In this document: one piece after another, positions 60,300 to 64,000 of the stretch
Numbering within the stretch: the stretch's first letter is position 1
Layout of the letters: each line of letters begins with the position of its first letter
NCBI GenBank assembly: GCA_028820635.1
Contig: JAPPIG010000080.1
Location: 1-64,000, forward strand
DNA from: Candidatus Poribacteria bacterium
Lineage (GTDB): Bacteria > Poribacteria > WGA-4E > WGA-3G
Reading direction: 5' to 3'
Length of the DNA stretch: 64,000 bases
Program-made: the position numbers and the translations under genes
The notes under the pieces: generated by a model
What the model was told of the DNA's origin: nothing
Databases searched by the model: none
Seen by the model: only the letters and a program-made list of their open reading frames with translations

Positions 60300-60503
60300 A
60301 TGAAAACACAAACTTTTACGGCAAGTATCTCGCAAGAAGGAAAGATGTTTATTGCTCAATGTTTAGAGGTAGATGTTGCAAGTCAGGGTAAAAGCGAAGA
60401 TGAGGCAGTTGAAAATCTTACAGAGGCGTTAGAACTCTATTTTGAGCCTCCTTATCCCACCGTTATGCCTAAAATTCGCAAATTTGAAGTGTCTATCAGT
60501 TAA
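60300..60503 (+). CDS. HicB-like (UPF0150) small protein, no HicA partner
   Basis: A 67-residue protein with the HicB N-terminal fold: FTASISQEGKMFIAQCLEVD, VASQGKSEDEAVENLTEAL and ELYFEPP. It lacks the C-terminal DNA-binding domain of longer HicB antitoxins. ATG at 60300 follows AAGGGAG; a longer frame from 60249 is not favoured. No HicA (about 60 residues, double-stranded-RNA-binding fold) is on either side, so it is an orphan or acts alone. Its 3' end overlaps the convergent MoxR gene by four bases. Confidence 0.8.
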   Translation: MKTQTFTASISQEGKMFIAQCLEVDVASQGKSEDEAVENLTEALELYFEPPYPTVMPKIRKFEVSIS

Positions 60504-61492
60504 GGAACCTCAATCTTTGAAAATACCTGTCCGACAATGCTTTCAACATCAAGCCCCTCAGCTTCCGCTTCATAACTTATGATCACCCGATGTCTTAGCA
60601 CATCCATGCCCACTTCATGAATATCTTCAGGTGTAACATATCCACGCTGAGATAGGAATGCCCGCGCCCGTGCGGCAAGCGCAAGAAAAATGGTCGCGCG
60701 TGGTGACGCGCCATATTCAATCAGAGGACTCAATTCGTCCAATTGGTACGCTTCTGGTGCGCGTGTCGCACACACAAGATCAACGATGTAAGTTTCCAAT
60801 TGCTCTGCCATATAAATATCGCGCGTGAGTTCCCGGAATCTGATAATATCTTCACAGGAGACCACCTGTTGGATTTCAGATAACTGTTCTGTTGTCATCC
60901 TACGAAGTATCTGCAATTCTTCTGAGTGTGATGGGTAGTTGACCTTAACCTTAAGCATAAATCTATCTACTTGTGCTTCGGGGAGTGGGTAAGTGCCTTC
61001 ATGTTCAATCGGGTTCTGTGTGGCTAAAACGATAAAAGGGTCGTCAAGTGGATAGGTGGTGCCGCCAATGGTGACCTGCCGTTCCTGCATTGCCTCCAGT
61101 AACGCGCTTTGGACTTTTGCGGGAGCACGGTTTATTTCATCTGCAAGAACGACGTTGGCAAAAATAGGACCGTGCTTGGTGTAGAACTCACCTTTTCGTT
61201 GGTCATAAATTAAGGTGCCGATAAGGTCCGCTGGGAGCAGGTCGGGTGTAAATTGGAGGCGGTTGTAAGAAGCATGAATTGTTTTTGCAAGTGCTTCAAT
61301 AGCGGTAGTTTTTGCGAGTCCGGGGACACCTTCCAACAAAACGTGTCCGTTACAGAGCAATCCGATAATCAAACCTTCAAGCAATGCGCGTTGTCCAACG
61401 ATGATTTTTCCAACCTCGTCCAGAATTTGCTGTATTAGGCTGCTATCGGCTTGGATGCGGGCATTCATTGCCTCTAAATCGTAGTTTTGCAT
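60500..61492 (-). CDS. MoxR-family AAA ATPase
   Basis: A 330-residue AAA+ protein. Walker A is LLEGVPGLAKTTAIEALA; Walker B VVLADEINRAPAKVQSALLE; sensor 1 lies at VLATQNPIEHEGTYPLPEAQ and the arginine-finger region at VDRFMLKVKV. MoxR ATPases act as chaperones for metal or cofactor insertion and usually sit beside DUF58, vWA and large membrane proteins. Here the sulfatase gene separates it from the membrane protein at 63091, which has the look of such a partner. No strong ribosome site. Confidence 0.9.
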   Translation of the reverse strand: MQNYDLEAMNARIQADSSLIQQILDEVGKIIVGQRALLEGLIIGLLCNGHVLLEGVPGLAKTTAIEALAKTIHASYNRLQFTPDLLPADLIGTLIYDQRKGEFYTKHGPIFANVVLADEINRAPAKVQSALLEAMQERQVTIGGTTYPLDDPFIVLATQNPIEHEGTYPLPEAQVDRFMLKVKVNYPSHSEELQILRRMTTEQLSEIQQVVSCEDIIRFRELTRDIYMAEQLETYIVDLVCATRAPEAYQLDELSPLIEYGASPRATIFLALAARARAFLSQRGYVTPEDIHEVGMDVLRHRVIISYEAEAEGLDVESIVGQVFSKIEVP

Positions 61493-61502
61493 ATTTTAAT
61501 GG

Positions 61503-61590
61503 CTATCAGTTGTCGGTTGTCAGTTTTCAGAAAGGAATTTTGATAAAACAAATCTCTTTCTGACTGCTGACTACTGGTTACTGACTGCTA
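61503..61590. repeat. Imperfect inverted repeat between MoxR and sulfatase genes
   Basis: Left arm CTATCAGTTGTCGGTTGTCA then GTTTTCAGAAAG, right arm CTTTCTGACTGCTGACTACT then GGTTACTGACTGCTA. They pair imperfectly across about 21 bases. The CAGTTGTC/CAGTCAG-type wording is common among dispersed intergenic repeats of several phyla. Confidence 0.5.
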
Positions 61591-62949
61591 TTACGTGAAA
61601 AATGGCTGTGTTTCTCCTTCCTGAAAGGACTGCTCAAGCCAAGGGTCTTTGGTTTTCTGCCTGAATTCAATGACCTTTTGACGCATTTCGTTGACTGTGT
61701 CTTGTAATTCTGGGACATCAATAAGGTTTTGGGATTCTGCTGGATCGTTCTCCATATCAAACAGTGCTTCACGACTTTGATGCACAAAGTCTTCCCGTTG
61801 CCGTTCTCCTAACTTCTGAATGTTGTCGTTCCGCACAGCTGTCCATGAAATAGAACGGAACAGGTCACTCGGCAGTGGTGTCTCCAACTGATATGCCAGA
61901 TTGCGGACATACTTGTATCTCCGCCCACGCAACACCCGATATGGATAATAATTAGTTACTTCATGGAAACAGTGTGAGTAGTATGTTTCTTCCCATTGTC
62001 CATCGCCAGGGTGCGGACTGTCATCTTCAAGGATAGGTAGCAAGGACCTGCCGGGGAGTGCATCTTCTCCATCTGGATGTGGAACACCGCACCAGTCAAG
62101 CATGGTTGGGCAGAAATCAACCCAATTCACAAGTGCCTGATTGCGGAGCCCATGCTGTTGTTGTGTAGGACTCGCAATAAGCAGCGGACAGTGATGTCCA
62201 CTATCAAAACTGGATGCTTTTGCCCCGGGGAACGGCATGGCATGGTCTGTTGTTACGAAAACCAATGTTTCGTCTGCTCGCCCTGAAGCCTCAAGGGCAT
62301 CTAAAGCTGCACCGACAACAGCATCCCATCGCGAGACACTTTCGTAATAGTCGGCAAGGTCTTCGCGCACTGCGGGAACATCTGGTAGGAAATTCGGCAC
62401 GATTATCTCGTTAGGACTGTAGGAACCCGGTTCAATACCGGCATGTTCCCGATCATTTCCAAAACCTTTGCCTGCCCGATGTGGATAAGTACATCCGATA
62501 TGTAGATAAAATGGTGTCCCTGTGTTTTGTGATAGAAATTCTTCAATTTTCTCTGCTACTGCTGTAGGACTTCGGGGATTAACCTTTGGTTCATAGTCAA
62601 AGGGGTATACGCTTTTAGGTTCAACGTGCTTCTTTCCAATACATGCTGTGGCAAATCCGTGCGCTTTTAGAATTTTTGGGACAGACTGCATGTGTTCGTG
62701 TGTGCGGAATCCGTGAATACCGTGGCAGTGTCCATATTGCCCGTGTGTGTGGCTATGTTGCCCTGTGAGAATACATGCACGGCTTACTGCACAAGAAGGA
62801 CTTGTGCAAAATCCATAGTCAAAAACAACACCACGTTCTGCAAATTCATCAATTCGGGGAGTTCTGATAACCTCATTATCGTAGCATCTTGCGATACGAC
62901 TCCAGTCGTCCGCAATAACGAACATAATGTTTTTATAGGAATTTTTCAT
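61591..62949 (-). CDS. Sulfatase-family protein with variant active-site motif
   Basis: A 452-residue member of the alkaline-phosphatase/sulfatase superfamily, most like heparan N-sulfatase-type enzymes. Metal residues are D14-D15 (VIADDWSR) and the late TTDHAMPFPGAK. The activation motif should read C/S-x-P-x-R; here it is C53-A-V-S-R57 in SPSCAVSRACILTGQ, with Val for Pro. That Pro is part of the pattern read by formylglycine-generating enzyme, so activation may be altered. No signal peptide, so the predicted place is the cytoplasm, which is unusual for sulfatases in general. ACILTGQHSHTHG follows the motif as expected. Confidence 0.85.
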   Translation of the reverse strand: MKNSYKNIMFVIADDWSRIARCYDNEVIRTPRIDEFAERGVVFDYGFCTSPSCAVSRACILTGQHSHTHGQYGHCHGIHGFRTHEHMQSVPKILKAHGFATACIGKKHVEPKSVYPFDYEPKVNPRSPTAVAEKIEEFLSQNTGTPFYLHIGCTYPHRAGKGFGNDREHAGIEPGSYSPNEIIVPNFLPDVPAVREDLADYYESVSRWDAVVGAALDALEASGRADETLVFVTTDHAMPFPGAKASSFDSGHHCPLLIASPTQQQHGLRNQALVNWVDFCPTMLDWCGVPHPDGEDALPGRSLLPILEDDSPHPGDGQWEETYYSHCFHEVTNYYPYRVLRGRRYKYVRNLAYQLETPLPSDLFRSISWTAVRNDNIQKLGERQREDFVHQSREALFDMENDPAESQNLIDVPELQDTVNEMRQKVIEFRQKTKDPWLEQSFQEGETQPFFT

Positions 62950-62998
62950 AAATTTCTCAAAAGTGGAATTATAGAAGATTTATATTAATGATACACGT

Positions 62999-63057
62999 TA
63001 AATCGGGGTTGAAAACCCTCCTACAAGAAAAGGGCGCAATGAATTTCGCTACTACAA
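62999..63057. repeat. Half GTAGGAGGGTTTT repeat plus GGCGCAAT unit
   Basis: Arm AATCGGGGTTGAAAACCCTC and CTACAAG is joined to GGGCGCAATGAATTTCGCTA, a decayed form of the GGCGCAATGAATTGCGC palindrome seen at 27013. This suggests the two units travel or are read together. Confidence 0.6.
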
Positions 63058-63090
63058 ACGCAGCAATAAAAAGAAATAAGAAGAGGCACT

Positions 63091-64000
63091 TTAAACTAAT
63101 CCACCGCGTTTACGCAAAAACCATTCAAGACCGAGTAGCATGAGGATCATGCCGAAAATCAATGGCAGATCCCAAATATCAATATCGGTTATCTGCGATG
63201 TTGCACTCTCAACAAGCGAAATTTGATTAACCAATTGATTTGCTTCTGCAACAGGGTAATATTTACCGCCGCTCATATCGGCAAGATTTGTGAGAAGAGG
63301 GATATTAAGTGCTGCATCACTAAACTCCGCATAAGAAGGTTTTACTTCAAAGAGTCCCTGCTGTTTACCGAGGTTTTCGCCATTGAGTGTCCCTGTTGCA
63401 GTGACGGTATATTCGCCATATCGGTTTGGAATGAATCGTGCTGTATATAGCCCATCTTTGCCTAACACTTGCTCAAGCTGCAGTTCCTTTCGTGTGCCAG
63501 TTTCGTCAACAAGGATTGCGCGTAACTTTGCATCATTCGTTAATGTAAAGGTTTTATCCATCGCGGTAACCTCAATCACGACAGGTTCCTTCAACGTATA
63601 TTCAGTCTTCGCAATATCAAGTTTGAGAGAAGATTTCGGTGCAGTTGTCAACCATTTTGCCGCCTGCCGCCAGAAACGTTCATTACTGTCATCTTCGGAT
63701 GGCATACCTAACTGCCATGGTGCTGAATTGTTCGGGGTAAACACCATCACCCGTCCTGCATTAAAATTATGAGTTGCGATGAGGACGCGCTTCCCAAACT
63801 CATTTTGATCACTCGGATGTTCAGCGAGAACCGTTGCTCCCGCTTTTGCTCGTTTGACCTTACTATAGCCGAAAAGTTCCGACAACTTGTTCCAACGTTG
63901 CAGACTTTCAGAGGAGTTATCTGCCAATTCCATCAGCGGTTCTGTTTTACCTTCTGTTGTCAGTTGTAACTTGAATCCTTCTGCTCTTGGCATCTGTGAT
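63091..64000 (-). CDS. C-terminal part of a large membrane protein (glutamine-amidotransferase-like/vWA type)
   Basis: The open frame runs off the window end, so only the last 300 or so residues are visible. The visible part contains the end of an amidotransferase-like domain (IATHNFNAGRVMVFTPNNSA; WQLGMPSEDDSNERFWRQAA), a beta-sandwich (LDIAKTEYTLKEPVVIEVTA; YGEYTVTATGTL), and a single C-terminal transmembrane helix (LPLIFGMILMLLGLEWFLRK). This matches the large membrane protein that often lies downstream of MoxR and DUF58 genes. An ATG at 63993 is internal and not the start. The gene lies upstream of the sulfatase on the same strand. Confidence 0.75.
   Translation of the reverse strand, partial: SQMPRAEGFKLQLTTEGKTEPLMELADNSSESLQRWNKLSELFGYSKVKRAKAGATVLAEHPSDQNEFGKRVLIATHNFNAGRVMVFTPNNSAPWQLGMPSEDDSNERFWRQAAKWLTTAPKSSLKLDIAKTEYTLKEPVVIEVTAMDKTFTLTNDAKLRAILVDETGTRKELQLEQVLGKDGLYTARFIPNRYGEYTVTATGTLNGENLGKQQGLFEVKPSYAEFSDAALNIPLLTNLADMSGGKYYPVAEANQLVNQISLVESATSQITDIDIWDLPLIFGMILMLLGLEWFLRKRGGLV

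Overview
The window looks like a chromosomal segment of an uncultured bacterium of the Candidatus Poribacteria type (inference). The grounds are: four phytanoyl-CoA-dioxygenase-like genes, ThuA, Gfo/Idh/MocA and sulfatase genes, LamG and discoidin-like secreted proteins, a dockerin-type Ca-binding repeat, WD40/protease-like proteins, lipoproteins with HEAT repeats, and many short palindromic intergenic repeats of the GTAGGAG...CTCCTAC kind. Base composition is moderate to AT-rich by eye. Cell-envelope genes (lipoprotein signals, LysM/M23, lytic transglycosylase, an outer-membrane barrel domain, a type-IX-like C-terminal domain) point to a diderm cell. No rRNA, CRISPR array, phage or plasmid module was seen; one tRNA is present.

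Layout. 0.3-6.9 kb: a glycogen-synthase-like glycosyltransferase, two tandem PhyH paralogs that lack the usual HxD motif, a frameshifted glycosidase-like gene ending in a dockerin, and an LDH2/MDH2 oxidoreductase. 7.1-15.8 kb: a LamG protein, two beta-lactamase-fold hydrolases, a ThuA protein, a membrane-anchored WD40 protein with a degenerate protease-like C-terminus, an aldose-1-epimerase and an unknown secreted protein. 15.8-22.7 kb: a large subtilase, a diacylglycerol-kinase-like lipid kinase and an acyl-CoA synthetase. 23.2-29.5 kb: four paralogous secreted proteins (six copies of one carbohydrate-binding-like domain) with a shared promoter and leader, then a discoidin-like protein flanked by direct repeats. 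26.6-30.9 kb also holds a dead and a live copy of a thiamine-binding (MTH1187) gene and an aldo/keto reductase. 31-36.8 kb: an RmlB-like protein with an altered active site, two PhyH genes, a four-gene operon (TPR, Doc, unknown, ASRT-domain), and a sugar isomerase. 36.8-40.7 kb: a LamG protein and a three-gene operon of Cys/His-rich exported proteins behind a leader with mutually exclusive stems. 41-49.5 kb: an IS630-type MITE, a Ski2-like helicase, GNAT, two HEAT lipoproteins, a phosphoesterase, a cupin, TrpF and an IS630 transposase remnant. 50-64 kb: two Gfo/Idh/MocA enzymes, a peptidoglycan pair (LysM-M23 and a barrel-transglycosylase fusion), a lipoprotein, a cytochrome c, hpt-tilS beside a CAT-anticodon tRNA, argG, an orphan HicB-like gene, a MoxR ATPase, a sulfatase and the end of a large membrane protein.

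The most unusual shared signal is a short C-terminal motif of the form V-[ED]-x3-K-[LF]-x-T-x-W-[GA]-x-[LI]-K on seven predicted secreted proteins that otherwise carry unrelated domains (LamG, discoidin-like, tandem carbohydrate-binding-like). It looks like a sorting or anchoring tag. The subtilase instead carries a type-IX-like C-terminal domain, so this cell may use more than one surface-sorting route. Intergenic DNA is full of small inverted-repeat elements; one has inserted into a promoter and duplicated its -10 box.
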